From NCBI RefSeq assembly GCF_030147005.1, contig NZ_JASLAW010000206.1, positions 1 to 26,754 on the forward strand: 26,754 nucleotides of DNA, given 5' to 3'. Positions 7,489 through 15,173 of this stretch are shown in pieces. This DNA comes from Pseudomonas sp. Lineage in GTDB: Bacteria; Pseudomonadota; Gammaproteobacteria; Pseudomonadales; Pseudomonadaceae. Made by a program: the position numbers and the translations under genes. Below the pieces are notes generated by a model. That model saw nothing but the letters and a program-made list of their open reading frames with translations, did not search any database and was not told where the DNA came from. The stretch's first letter is position 1. Every line of letters starts with the position of its first letter.

Positions 7489-9131
7489 GAAGAGGCGCCG
7501 ACAGGTTGAACAGGAGGGGTCGCTGCTTTGGTGGTACTCATCAGCCAGAGGCTGCGGATAAAGATCCAGAGCATGGTCAGGATCGCGATGATCGCGATCA
7601 GCATGAAGACATCGTTGTAAGCCATCACTTTCGCTTCACGGGTGGCCGCCGTAGCCAGGCTGCGAATGCCCATGAGGTTGCGCAATTCCGGGTCGGCGAC
7701 GATACCGCCATAGGCCGAGCCACCACTTTGCACCCGCGCCGCCACACGGGGGTCTAGCAAGGTCAGGTGCTCGGTGATCATGCTGGAGTGATACTTCTCG
7801 CGCACGACCTGGAAGGTGCCCAGCAACGCCGCGCCGATCAGGCCGCCGAGGTTCTGGCAAATCCCGAACATCACCGAAAAACTCACCAGGTTGCGCGGGT
7901 TGGTCAGCACGTTCTTGGTGCCCAGCACCATGGTCGGCCCCAGAAAGAACGTACCGCCGAAGCCTAGCAGGAACTGGCTGATATACAGGTTCTGCGGCCG
8001 CGTCAGGTTGCTGGAGAAGCTGTCCATCACAGACCCTGTCGCCATCAGCGCCAGGGAAATCACCAGAGGCATCAGCAAATGCGCCGGGTTGATCGTCAAG
8101 GCGCTGACCACCAGCCCGGCAATCGCCCCGGCCAGCATCACCACGTACAGCGTATGCATCTGCTGGTAACTCATGTTCAGCATCTGCATGAAACCCACCG
8201 CGCCGGTGGACTGTTCGGACAGCACCATACGAATCAGGATCACCGCCAACGCCAGGCGAATCATGGTGCCACTGCCCAGCCAGCGGGTCATCAGCATCGG
8301 GTTGGCGCGATTATGCTCGATGGCCAACCCGGCCATGATCAGCACCAGCGAACAGGCCGAGGCGATGCCGATCCAGGGCGCTTCCAGCCACCAGTCGATG
8401 CGGCCCAGGGACAACACCGCGCAGAGCAAGGCGACACCGGTGGCGAGGATCGCAAAGGTCAGGAAATCGAGTTTTTCAAAGGTTTTGAAGCGGTCGCCAG
8501 GCGGCAATTTAAGCAGGAACACACACCCCAGGCAGATCAACGCCAGGCCCAGTTCGAACAGGTACAAGCCGCGCCATTCGGCGATTTGCAGCAAATCCTC
8601 GGAAAACAGCCGCGCCAGGGGTAACGCCAGTTGCGCGGTGCCCAGCCCCAGCACCAGGGCTTTGAGGCGCCACTTGGCCGGGAACGCCTGGATCATGTAG
8701 TACAAGCCCAACGAACTCAGCGCCGCCCCCACCATGCCGTGGGCCGCCCGCACGGCGATGGCCGAGTTGAGATCGTTGACGAACAAGTGGCCGAAGGTCA
8801 CCAGCGCATACAACACCAGGAACACTTCGGTAAACGCACGCAGGCCGAATTGCTGACGAAACTTCACCAGCAGCAGGTTCATGCACACGTTGGTCATCAC
8901 GTAAGCGGCGGGCAGCCAGGCCATTTCCGCCGTAGTCGCGCCAAGCGCGCCCTGCAGGTATTGCAGGTTGGCGATAACCAGCGCGTTACCCAGCCCACCG
9001 GTGATTGCCACCAGCACGCCGACCATCGCGAACAGCCAACGCTTGTGCGTCGGGTGCAACGGCGTCGACGGCGAACCGGGCAGGCTTGGCCGCTCATGCG
9101 GCTCCCAGGCGTGGGGGGTGTATTTATTCAT
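7485..9131 (-). CDS. MFS drug:H+ antiporter, DHA2 (EmrB-like) family
   Basis: Inner-membrane efflux transporter expected to expel a toxic compound using the proton gradient. The 548-residue protein is hydrophobic throughout, with about 14 membrane segments, and has an N-terminal cytoplasmic tail of about 30 residues. Recognisable parts are the first segment WLFAMVGVLVAITGGLGNALV followed by LQGALGATTAEMAWLPAAYVM, the DHA2 arrangement. Start at 9131 has an AAGG site about 8 nt upstream. It is the first gene of a two-gene operon with the EmrA-like adaptor. The leader holds two stem-loops (see 9148-9198). No regulator is adjacent. The substrate cannot be predicted. Confidence 0.88.
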   Translation of the reverse strand: MNKYTPHAWEPHERPSLPGSPSTPLHPTHKRWLFAMVGVLVAITGGLGNALVIANLQYLQGALGATTAEMAWLPAAYVMTNVCMNLLLVKFRQQFGLRAFTEVFLVLYALVTFGHLFVNDLNSAIAVRAAHGMVGAALSSLGLYYMIQAFPAKWRLKALVLGLGTAQLALPLARLFSEDLLQIAEWRGLYLFELGLALICLGCVFLLKLPPGDRFKTFEKLDFLTFAILATGVALLCAVLSLGRIDWWLEAPWIGIASACSLVLIMAGLAIEHNRANPMLMTRWLGSGTMIRLALAVILIRMVLSEQSTGAVGFMQMLNMSYQQMHTLYVVMLAGAIAGLVVSALTINPAHLLMPLVISLALMATGSVMDSFSSNLTRPQNLYISQFLLGFGGTFFLGPTMVLGTKNVLTNPRNLVSFSVMFGICQNLGGLIGAALLGTFQVVREKYHSSMITEHLTLLDPRVAARVQSGGSAYGGIVADPELRNLMGIRSLATAATREAKVMAYNDVFMLIAIIAILTMLWIFIRSLWLMSTTKAATPPVQPVGASS

Positions 9132-9147
9132 TCAGTGGCCTTGATGA

Positions 9148-9198
9148 GCCGACGGGGGAAGTCGGCGGAACCATTACTCAGGGAGTGGTAAACCTGAG
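9148..9198 (-). promoter_or_regulatory. Two tandem inverted repeats upstream of the emrB-like gene
   Basis: GCCGAC (9148-9153) pairs with GTCGGC (9161-9166) across a 7-base loop. CTCAGG (9177-9182) pairs with CCTGAG (9193-9198) across 10 bases. Read on the minus strand they lie 17-67 bases before the start codon. The proximal one could fold in the mRNA leader just upstream of the ribosome site. The distal one is also shaped like a dimeric-repressor operator. Which role applies cannot be told from sequence. Confidence 0.45.
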
Positions 9199-9260
9199 AG
9201 GAGTTCATCTTGCCATGCCGAAGGTACAATTGATCTTCGAAGTGTGCAGCGATCAAAAAT

Positions 9261-9282
9261 GGGCGAGCGGGCTTGCTCGTGA
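9261..9282. repeat. Single, degenerate REP element
   Basis: GGGCGAGCGGGCTTGCTCGT and the following GAAAGCAGTGG resemble one arm of the common P. fluorescens REP (GAGCGGGCTTGCTCGCGA followed by a GGTGG-like tail). No matching second arm is found downstream, so it looks like a solitary or decayed REP. Confidence 0.7.
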
Positions 9283-9443
9283 AAGCAGTGGTTCAGTCAC
9301 ACATTTATCCAAAGTGAGTCGCTGCAAGAGCGAACCCATAAGTAGCCGTTACCTGAATAACGGATATGTACTCATTCCAGCCCAAGGGCATGGTCGGCTC
9401 GAAGGCCGCCATCGCAGGCAAGCCCCCCACATGGACTGCACGG

Positions 9444-10922
9444 TCAAACCCAACCCAACCAGCTCCAATACGTCGCCGCAAACACCAGCATCAGCCCATA
9501 CCCGATCAACGTCACCAAAACCCCCACCTTGGCAAACTGCCGCGCCGTGAACGTCCCCGTCCCCAGGCACACCATATTCTGCGGCGCATTGATCGGCAGG
9601 ATAAACCCGTAGCTCATCACAAACCCCAGCAGCATGGTCATGCCCAACCGGCTGAAATCCCCCGGCAAGGTTTGCAGCACTGCAATCAGGATCGGCAGCA
9701 ATGCCGAGGTCAGCGCCGTGGCGCTGGCGAACCCCAGGTGAATCAGGATGAGGAACGCCCCAAGAATCGCAAACACCCCCAACGGTCCCACTTGATCCAG
9801 CCCCGTGTGGGCTACGACAGCAGAGCCCAGCCACTGTCCGGCCTGGGTCGTCAGCAACGCCGTGCCCAGGCTGATGCCCACGCCGAACACGATGACCGTG
9901 CCCCACGGGATCCGCGACTGCACATCCTTCCAGGTCATCACGCCGATGCCCGGCAGCAGCAGGAATACCAACCCGGCATAGGTCGTGGAGGTGGTGTCGA
10001 AACTGTGCAGCCGACCTTCTGTCGCCCAGGCCAACAGTAGTAAGACCGACACGCTCAACAGCCGCCTTTGCGGCCCGGTCATCGGTCCTATCTCTGCCAG
10101 CGACTGCGCCACCGCCTCTTTACCCCCCGGGATACTGTCGGTTTCCGGCGGCAGCAGTTTGAGCACCAGAAACAGCAACACGGCCGACATAATCAACGCC
10201 CACGGCGCACCGGCGATCAGCCAGTCGATCCACGACACGCGTTGGCCAAGCATCTTGTCCATGAAGCCGACCGTCAGCAGGTTCTGCGCAGCGGCGGTCT
10301 GTATGCCGACGTTCCAGATGCTGGTGCCTTGGGCCACTACGATCATGATTCCGGCGGCGATGTTCGAGCGCTTGTCGACGCCGAACGCGGCGATCACGCC
10401 CATCATGATCGGCACCACACAGGCACTGCGCGCGGTGGCGCTGGGCACCACAAGGCTGAGCAGGATGGTCACCGCAATCGCCCCGAGCAGGATACGCCGG
10501 GTGCTGGTGCCCACTCGACTGAGCGTGACCAGGGCGATACGCCGGTCCAGGCCGGTGTGGGTCATGGCAGCGGCGATAAACAGCGCGCCCGCCACCAGCG
10601 CCAGCGCCGGGTTGGAGAACCCGGTGAGCGCCATGCTGATCGCCGGGCTGGTGCCGATCAGGTGCGTGGGGTCCTGGATCGACGGCGCGGTGCCGAGCAG
10701 AAACGCCATGAGCGATGTGATCATGATCGCGCTGGCTTCATAGGACACCGCTTCAGTGATCCATACCACCACGGCAAACGCGAGGATCGCCAGCATGCGA
10801 TGCCCGGCCACCGGCAGATCGGCGGGCAGCGGCATTAGCAGCACGCCGACCATTACCAGCACGGCGAACACCAGGCCAAGCGGCAATTTGAATGATGCAG
10901 CTGTTGTTGCGGGGGCGTTCAT
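9444..10922 (-). CDS. DASS/SLC13-family anion:sodium symporter
   Basis: Membrane carrier of the divalent anion:Na+ symporter family, which moves dicarboxylates, citrate or sulfate. The 492-residue protein is hydrophobic with about 11-12 membrane segments. Family traits are the early AILAFAVVVWITEAVSYEASAIMI, the FSNPALALVAGALFIAAAMTHTGLDRRIAL region, and a C-terminal half with SATALTSALLPILIAV and GFILPINAPQNMV (SNT/NAP-like elements). Start ATG at 10922 has a GGAG site 6-7 nt upstream. It lies on the same strand 162 bp after the TauE/SafE gene, so it could be a distal part of the sulfide cluster or independent. The substrate is unknown. Confidence 0.88.
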   Translation of the reverse strand: MNAPATTAASFKLPLGLVFAVLVMVGVLLMPLPADLPVAGHRMLAILAFAVVVWITEAVSYEASAIMITSLMAFLLGTAPSIQDPTHLIGTSPAISMALTGFSNPALALVAGALFIAAAMTHTGLDRRIALVTLSRVGTSTRRILLGAIAVTILLSLVVPSATARSACVVPIMMGVIAAFGVDKRSNIAAGIMIVVAQGTSIWNVGIQTAAAQNLLTVGFMDKMLGQRVSWIDWLIAGAPWALIMSAVLLFLVLKLLPPETDSIPGGKEAVAQSLAEIGPMTGPQRRLLSVSVLLLLAWATEGRLHSFDTTSTTYAGLVFLLLPGIGVMTWKDVQSRIPWGTVIVFGVGISLGTALLTTQAGQWLGSAVVAHTGLDQVGPLGVFAILGAFLILIHLGFASATALTSALLPILIAVLQTLPGDFSRLGMTMLLGFVMSYGFILPINAPQNMVCLGTGTFTARQFAKVGVLVTLIGYGLMLVFAATYWSWLGWV

Positions 10923-11084
10923 GGGGTGCTCCGTGAACCGTCAGATCAGGCTCGGAGCATGGCGCAAGCTGCCGCACGCGGTGTTGACGGGTATCAACGC
11001 TCCAGCCCGACTGCGCTGAAAACGCTAAAAACTCATCAGTTGCCCCCTCACCGGGAGCGTCCCGTTCCTCATTTGGACTGTAGT

Positions 11085-11897
11085 TCAGGCCGGAAGCAAA
11101 GCGTTCATCAGCATTCCAGCCGCCACCAGCACACACAAGCCGGCAAACCCCACCTGCAACGCACGCGCAGGAATCACTGAACACAAGCGACGCCCGGCCA
11201 ACATGCCGACAATACTCGAACCGATAAACACCCAGCCCACCGGCTCGACGCTCACGCCGGCATGAAAGGCCCCCGCCACGCCGATCAACGACAGCAGGCT
11301 GACGACCATCAACGAGGTCGCGACGATGCCGCGCATCTGCACATCGGTGAGTTGCTTGAACGCCGGCACGATCAGAAAGCCACCGCCCACACCGAGCAAC
11401 CCCGAGACCGCACCCGTCACCGCGCCCAATGCAGCCAGGGTGGCACTGCATTTGGCCGTCCAGGCCAGGCGCCCGGTCTGCTGGTTGAGCATGCAGTTCT
11501 TCTGGCCCCAGGAGGCGGCGCCATGGTCACTCGGCCCCGTCTCGACCTTTTCGCGCTGCAACATGCGCCAGGCCACCAGCACCATCAATGCGCTGAACAG
11601 GCCCATCAGCACCGGCTCCGACAGTTGATGGGCGACGAACACCCCCAGCGGCGAAAACAGCGCGCCAAGCAACGCGATCAATAACGCCGCCCGGTAACGC
11701 ACCAGGCCATGGCGCAGGCCGTCAATCGCGCCGACCGCCGCCGCCGCGCCCACCGCGAGCAATGACACCGGCGCGGCCTGGGTCATCGTCAACCCCAGCC
11801 CCAATACCAGCGCCGGCACCCCAAGGATGCCGCCGCCCGCGCCGGTCAGGCCCATGACCAGGCCCATCAATACACCCAACACGCTTGCCAGCAGCAT
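11085..11897 (-). CDS. Sulfite exporter TauE/SafE family membrane protein
   Basis: Probably exports sulfite or a related sulfur anion formed during sulfide oxidation. The 270-residue protein has about 8 membrane segments and the two family repeats: GLTGAGGGILGVPALVLGLGL near the N-terminus and GAVSGLLGVGGGFLIVPAFK in the middle, each a glycine-rich loop typical of TauE/SafE. Its ATG directly follows the stop of the sulfide:quinone oxidoreductase gene, with AGGTGG inside that gene as ribosome site. This tight coupling in a BigR-controlled cluster supports a role in removing sulfite made by the persulfide dioxygenase; family members elsewhere export other anions. Confidence 0.88.
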   Translation of the reverse strand: MLLASVLGVLMGLVMGLTGAGGGILGVPALVLGLGLTMTQAAPVSLLAVGAAAAVGAIDGLRHGLVRYRAALLIALLGALFSPLGVFVAHQLSEPVLMGLFSALMVLVAWRMLQREKVETGPSDHGAASWGQKNCMLNQQTGRLAWTAKCSATLAALGAVTGAVSGLLGVGGGFLIVPAFKQLTDVQMRGIVATSLMVVSLLSLIGVAGAFHAGVSVEPVGWVFIGSSIVGMLAGRRLCSVIPARALQVGFAGLCVLVAAGMLMNALLPA

Positions 11898-13142
11898 TCA
11901 GTCCACCTTGCTCAGGCGGGTCAGCCACTCGCGGCCCTTGAGCATGCCGTTCCAGTAGAACCACGGCAGCAATGTGGCCTTGAGGAACCACATCGAACGG
12001 CGCGCCTTGGTCGGGTCCAGAGCAAAGGTCGGCAGCAGCTTGCCGCCGTAACCGAACTCGGCCAGCACCACCTTGCCCTTCTCCACCGTCAACGGGCATG
12101 AGCCGTAGCCGTCATACTTGAGCGGCAGCGGCTTCTGTTTGCGCAGCGCCAGCAGGTTTTCGGCAACCACCACGATTTGCTTGCGCACCGCCGCAGCGGT
12201 CTTGGCGTTGGTGGTGCCGCACACATCGCCCAAACCGAAGATGTGCGCATAGCGCAGGTGTTGCAGGCTGTGGGGGTTCACCTCGCACCAGCAACCGGCG
12301 TCCGCCAGCGGGCTTTGGCGAATAAAATCCGGGGAGACTTGCGGCGGCACCACGTGCAGCAGGTCAAAGGGTTTTTCGACGACACTGACGTTGCCTTCGG
12401 CGTCCTTCACTTCAAACCAGGCCTTGCGTGCCGGGCCATCGACCTTGATCAGGTTGGCATTGAACGCCAGCCGTGCGTTGTATTTCTCCACGTACTTCAT
12501 CAACGGCGGCACAAAGGCCGCCACGCCGAACAGCGCGGCACCGGCGAGGTTGAATTCAACGTCGATGTTTTTCAGGGTGCCCTGTTTAAGCCAATGATCG
12601 CAGGACAGGTACATGGCCTTCTGCGGCGCACCGGCGCATTTGATCGGCATGGCCGGCTGGGTGAAGAGTGCCTTGCCGCCCTTGAGTTGCTGCACCAGTT
12701 GCCAGGTGTAGGCGGCATGTTCGTAGCTGTAGTTGGAGGTGACGCCATGGCGGCCGAGGGTATCTTGCAGGCCCTCGATTTTTTCCCAGGCCAGGCGCAG
12801 GCCGGGACAGACCACCAAGTTGCTCCAGCTGACGCGCTGGCCGCTGTCGAGGACCAGGGTCTGCTCGTCAGGCAACAACTCGCTGACGGCGGCCTGGATC
12901 CAGGTGACACCGTTGGGCAATACGTCCGCCAGCGGGCGCCGGGTCTTGTGCAGGTCGTAGGCGCCGCCGCCGACCAGGGTCCAGGCAGGTTGGTAAGCAT
13001 GGAAGTCGTTGGGTTCGATCAGGATGATGTTCAGCTGCGGGTCGCGCTTGAGCAGGCTGGCCAGCAGGCCGATGCCTGCCGAGCCGCCGCCGATGACGAC
13101 GATATCGCCACTGATGGTGGGTCCCCAGTGTTGTTCGGTCAT
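11898..13142 (-). CDS. sqr: Sulfide:quinone oxidoreductase, type II (mitochondrial-like)
   Basis: Membrane-associated FAD enzyme that oxidises hydrogen sulfide to a persulfide and passes electrons to quinone. The 414-residue protein begins with an FAD-binding motif VVIGGGSAGIG (residues 15-25). It has KCAGAPQKAMYLSC (Cys169) and DGYGSCPLT (Cys349), corresponding to the two redox cysteines of type II SQRs, plus a second FAD contact GLGDVCGTTNAKTAAAV (303-319). A C-terminal amphipathic stretch (RRSMWFLKATLLPWFYW) probably docks it to the membrane. Length is typical of the type. It sits between bigR and the TauE/SafE gene, downstream of a divergent promoter shared with a persulfide dioxygenase. 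Confidence 0.93.
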   Translation of the reverse strand: MTEQHWGPTISGDIVVIGGGSAGIGLLASLLKRDPQLNIILIEPNDFHAYQPAWTLVGGGAYDLHKTRRPLADVLPNGVTWIQAAVSELLPDEQTLVLDSGQRVSWSNLVVCPGLRLAWEKIEGLQDTLGRHGVTSNYSYEHAAYTWQLVQQLKGGKALFTQPAMPIKCAGAPQKAMYLSCDHWLKQGTLKNIDVEFNLAGAALFGVAAFVPPLMKYVEKYNARLAFNANLIKVDGPARKAWFEVKDAEGNVSVVEKPFDLLHVVPPQVSPDFIRQSPLADAGCWCEVNPHSLQHLRYAHIFGLGDVCGTTNAKTAAAVRKQIVVVAENLLALRKQKPLPLKYDGYGSCPLTVEKGKVVLAEFGYGGKLLPTFALDPTKARRSMWFLKATLLPWFYWNGMLKGREWLTRLSKVD

Positions 13143-13193
13143 TGTCTACTGCCTTTTTGAGTCAATGCACACAAGGGTCGCTGCCGGATGGCG

Positions 13194-13529
13194 TCACGCC
13201 CAGCTTTTCATGACCGCGCCGCAGTACAGGCCGGACAGGGTCTTCATCACTTGAATTACTTCGTGGCTGGCCAACCCGTAGAAAATGTATTTGCCTTCCC
13301 GACGGGTGGCGACCAACCCTTCGTCACGCAGGATGCCCAACTGTTGTGACAGCGTCGGCTGACGCACGCCGGTTTGGGCTTCCAGCTCGCCGACGTTGCG
13401 CTCGCCCAGGGTCAGCTGGCACAGGATCAACAAGCGGTCTTCATTGGCCAGCGCCTTGAGCAAGGAACAGGCCTTGGACGCCGATGCACGCAACTGGGCG
13501 ACCTCGCCCTCACTCAACGTAGATTCCAT
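13194..13529 (-). CDS. bigR: ArsR-family sulfide/persulfide-responsive repressor (BigR/SqrR type)
   Basis: Winged-helix repressor that releases DNA when two cysteines form a di- or polysulfide bond. The 111-residue protein has the ArsR helix-turn-helix (VGELEAQTGVRQPTLSQQLGILRDEGLV, about 46-73). Cys37 in LLILCQL and Cys103 in LYCG are spaced by 66 residues, the same spacing as the sensing pair of SqrR/BigR. I chose the ATG at 13529; extending to 13625 would add 32 residues that run into the start of the divergent gene. GAGG lies just upstream. It is the first gene of a bigR-sqr-tauE transcript and probably controls both directions through the palindrome at 13567-13582. Confidence 0.9.
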   Translation of the reverse strand: MESTLSEGEVAQLRASASKACSLLKALANEDRLLILCQLTLGERNVGELEAQTGVRQPTLSQQLGILRDEGLVATRREGKYIFYGLASHEVIQVMKTLSGLYCGAVMKSWA

Positions 13530-13565
13530 TTGCCTCGGCTCCGTTATCTCACTTAAGCTCAAAAC

Positions 13566-13593
13566 ATTATGTTTAAACGTAAACTGATTGTAA
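13566..13593. promoter_or_regulatory. Putative BigR operator within the divergent sulfide promoter region
   Basis: TTATGTTTAAACGTAA (13567-13582) is a 16-bp palindrome with one mismatched pair around a GTTTAAAC core. It is centred in the 94-bp gap between bigR and the persulfide dioxygenase gene. On the minus strand a CATAAT -10 (13571-13566) and a weak TTACAA -35 (13593-13588), 16 bp apart, bracket and overlap it. Its AT-rich dyad form and placement suit an ArsR repressor acting on bigR-sqr-tauE and possibly on the divergent gene. Confidence 0.6.
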
Positions 13594-13623
13594 CCACTTT
13601 TTTCTTCATCGGGGACAGCCGCC

Positions 13624-14487
13624 ATGCCAGCGTTGATTCAAGCCTTTCTGGACGAGGCATCGTCGACCTTCACCTACATCGTCTATGAGGCCGACGGCGG
13701 TCCCTGCGCCATCGTCGATTCGGTGCTCAACTACGACCCGGCTTCCGGGCGCACCGATACCGCTCAGGCCGACAAGGTGATTGCCTTTGTCAGTGAGCAT
13801 GGCCTGCAGGTGCAGTGGCTGCTTGAGACCCATGCCCATGCCGACCACTTGTCCGCCGCGCCCTACCTGCGCCGCACCTTAGGCGGCAAAATTGCGATTG
13901 GTCAGTCCATCAGCAAGGTGCAGGACGTCTTCAAGCACCTGTTCAACCTGGAGCCGGAGTTTCGCGTTGACGGCTCACAGTTCGATCACCTGTTTGCGCC
14001 GGATGAAATCTTTCATATCGGTGGCTTGCAGGCCCAGGCGCTGCATGTGCCCGGGCATACCCCGGCGGATATGGCTTATCTGATCGATGGCCGCTTGATT
14101 CTGGTGGGCGACACCCTGTTCATGCCCGACGTCGGCACCGCCCGCTGCGACTTCCCCGGCGGTGATGCGCGCCAGTTGTACGCGTCGATGCGCAAGCTGT
14201 TGGCGTTCCCGCCCCAGACTCAGTTGTATGTGTGCCATGACTACCCGCCCGAGGGTCGAGCGGCCAAGTGCCAGACCACCGTGGCCGAACAGCGCGCGGA
14301 GAATATCCATGTGCATGATGGGGTGGACGAGGCGGCGTTTGTAGAGATGCGCACCACCCGTGATGCCGGGCTGGGCATGCCGACGCTGTTGCTACCGGCG
14401 ATCCAGGTGAATGTGCGGGCGGGAAACATGCCGCCTGCGCAAGACAATGGCGTCACTTACCTCAAGATTCCTATCAACCAACTTTAG
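13624..14487 (+). CDS. Persulfide dioxygenase, ETHE1-like metallo-beta-lactamase fold
   Basis: Oxidises glutathione persulfide to sulfite and glutathione, the step after SQR. The 287-residue protein has the MBL motif THAHADHLSAAP (His70, His72, Asp74, His75), then His145 in VPGHTPAD, Asp163 in VGDTLF and His205 in VCHDYPP. In persulfide dioxygenases iron is held by two His and one Asp equivalent to His70, His145 and Asp163. The GTARCDFPGGD segment places it with the Blh-type rather than the human-like group. There is no fused rhodanese domain. It is divergent from bigR, and the stop is three bases from the convergent bkdR stop. Confidence 0.88.
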   Translation: MPALIQAFLDEASSTFTYIVYEADGGPCAIVDSVLNYDPASGRTDTAQADKVIAFVSEHGLQVQWLLETHAHADHLSAAPYLRRTLGGKIAIGQSISKVQDVFKHLFNLEPEFRVDGSQFDHLFAPDEIFHIGGLQAQALHVPGHTPADMAYLIDGRLILVGDTLFMPDVGTARCDFPGGDARQLYASMRKLLAFPPQTQLYVCHDYPPEGRAAKCQTTVAEQRAENIHVHDGVDEAAFVEMRTTRDAGLGMPTLLLPAIQVNVRAGNMPPAQDNGVTYLKIPINQL

Positions 14488-14490
14488 GAA

Positions 14491-14979
14491 TCAGGAACCG
14501 AGGCTTATACCGTTCGCCGGCAACGGCAACGCGGTTTTGTAGCGCACTTGCTTGAGGGCAAAGCTTGAACGAATGTTCGCAACCCCTGGCACCTTGGTCA
14601 GAAAATCCATCATGAAACGCTCCAGCGACTGGATCGTCGGCACCAGCACCCGGATCAGGTAATCCGGGTCGCCGGCCATCAGGTAACACTCCATCACTTC
14701 CGGCCGGTCCGAGATCGCGCCTTCGAACTGCTGCAACGCCAGTTCGTTCTGCTTTTCCAGGCTTACATGGATGAACACATTGACATGCAGCCCCAGCAGG
14801 TCGGCGTCCAGCAGCGTGACCTGCTCGCGGATCAGGCCCAGTTCTTCCATTGCTTTAACCCGGTTGAAGCACGGCGTGGGCGACAGGTTGACCGAGCGGG
14901 CCAGGTCGGCGTTGGTGATGCGGGCATTCTCCTGCAAGGCATTGAGAATGCCGATGTCGGTACGGTCCAGTTTGCGCAT
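14491..14979 (-). CDS. bkdR: Lrp/AsnC-family activator of the bkd operon
   Basis: Branched-chain amino-acid-responsive activator of the divergent dehydrogenase operon. The 162-residue protein has an N-terminal AsnC helix-turn-helix (MRKLDRTDIGILNALQ, then ITNADLARSVNLSPTPCFNRVKAMEELG). A C-terminal RAM ligand-binding domain follows, with YLMAGDPDYLIRVLVPTIQSLERF. Length equals that of P. putida BkdR to within a residue or so. It is divergently transcribed from bkdA1 across a 194-bp gap, the arrangement known for P. putida, where BkdR binds the intergenic DNA and L-branched-chain amino acids act as coinducers. This placement gives the specific name; the sequence alone would say only Lrp family. 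Confidence 0.92.
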   Translation of the reverse strand: MRKLDRTDIGILNALQENARITNADLARSVNLSPTPCFNRVKAMEELGLIREQVTLLDADLLGLHVNVFIHVSLEKQNELALQQFEGAISDRPEVMECYLMAGDPDYLIRVLVPTIQSLERFMMDFLTKVPGVANIRSSFALKQVRYKTALPLPANGISLGS

Positions 14980-15173
14980 GAGACAAAATCACCTGTTTAT
15001 TATGTTTATGCAGTTTTTTTATCCGCAAATGATCTTGAGCGCAATGAAACACAGATAAATATTCTTCTACGCCACGCCTATGATTGTTGTAGGACAAGAT
15101 TTCTTCTACCCGAAGACTGACTGTCAGCTAGCGCGCCCACTACAAGAAATTCACAAGATCGAGCGTAGAAGCC
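14980..15173. promoter_or_regulatory. bkdR-bkdA1 divergent control region
   Basis: This AT-rich 194-bp gap should hold both promoters and the BkdR sites. TTCTTCTAC occurs at 15062-15070 and again at 15101-15109, 39 bp apart. The complement GTAGAAG appears at 15165-15171, just before the bkdA1 start. GTAG and CTAC elements also occur between them. Repeated weak half-sites on about the same helix face suit Lrp-type wrapping. No strong consensus sigma-70 hexamers stand out. Confidence 0.5.

Larger units (their letters stand above)
9132..9443. other. 312-bp intergenic region between the efflux and symporter genes
   Basis: No convincing gene. Besides the two inverted repeats near 9148-9198 and a lone REP at 9261-9282, there is a 6-bp stem CCGTTA-cctgaa-TAACGG at 9346-9363 without a T tract. 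A plus-strand reading frame crosses the region but has no coding character. The promoter of the efflux operon should be in the left half. Confidence 0.6.

Noticed and set aside
9005..9550. Plus-strand frame, including an ATG at 9214 after an AGGAG
   Set aside because: The frame runs through a REP element and into antisense of the symporter gene, with no protein-like pattern.
10923..11084. Small hairpin CGGGA-GCG-TCCCG in the gap after the TauE/SafE gene as a terminator
   Set aside because: Stem of five pairs with no adjacent T tract; too weak to support.
13530..13625. N-terminal extension of BigR up to 13625
   Set aside because: Would cover the divergent promoter and operator and overlap the start of the dioxygenase gene; the ATG at 13529 gives normal ArsR length.
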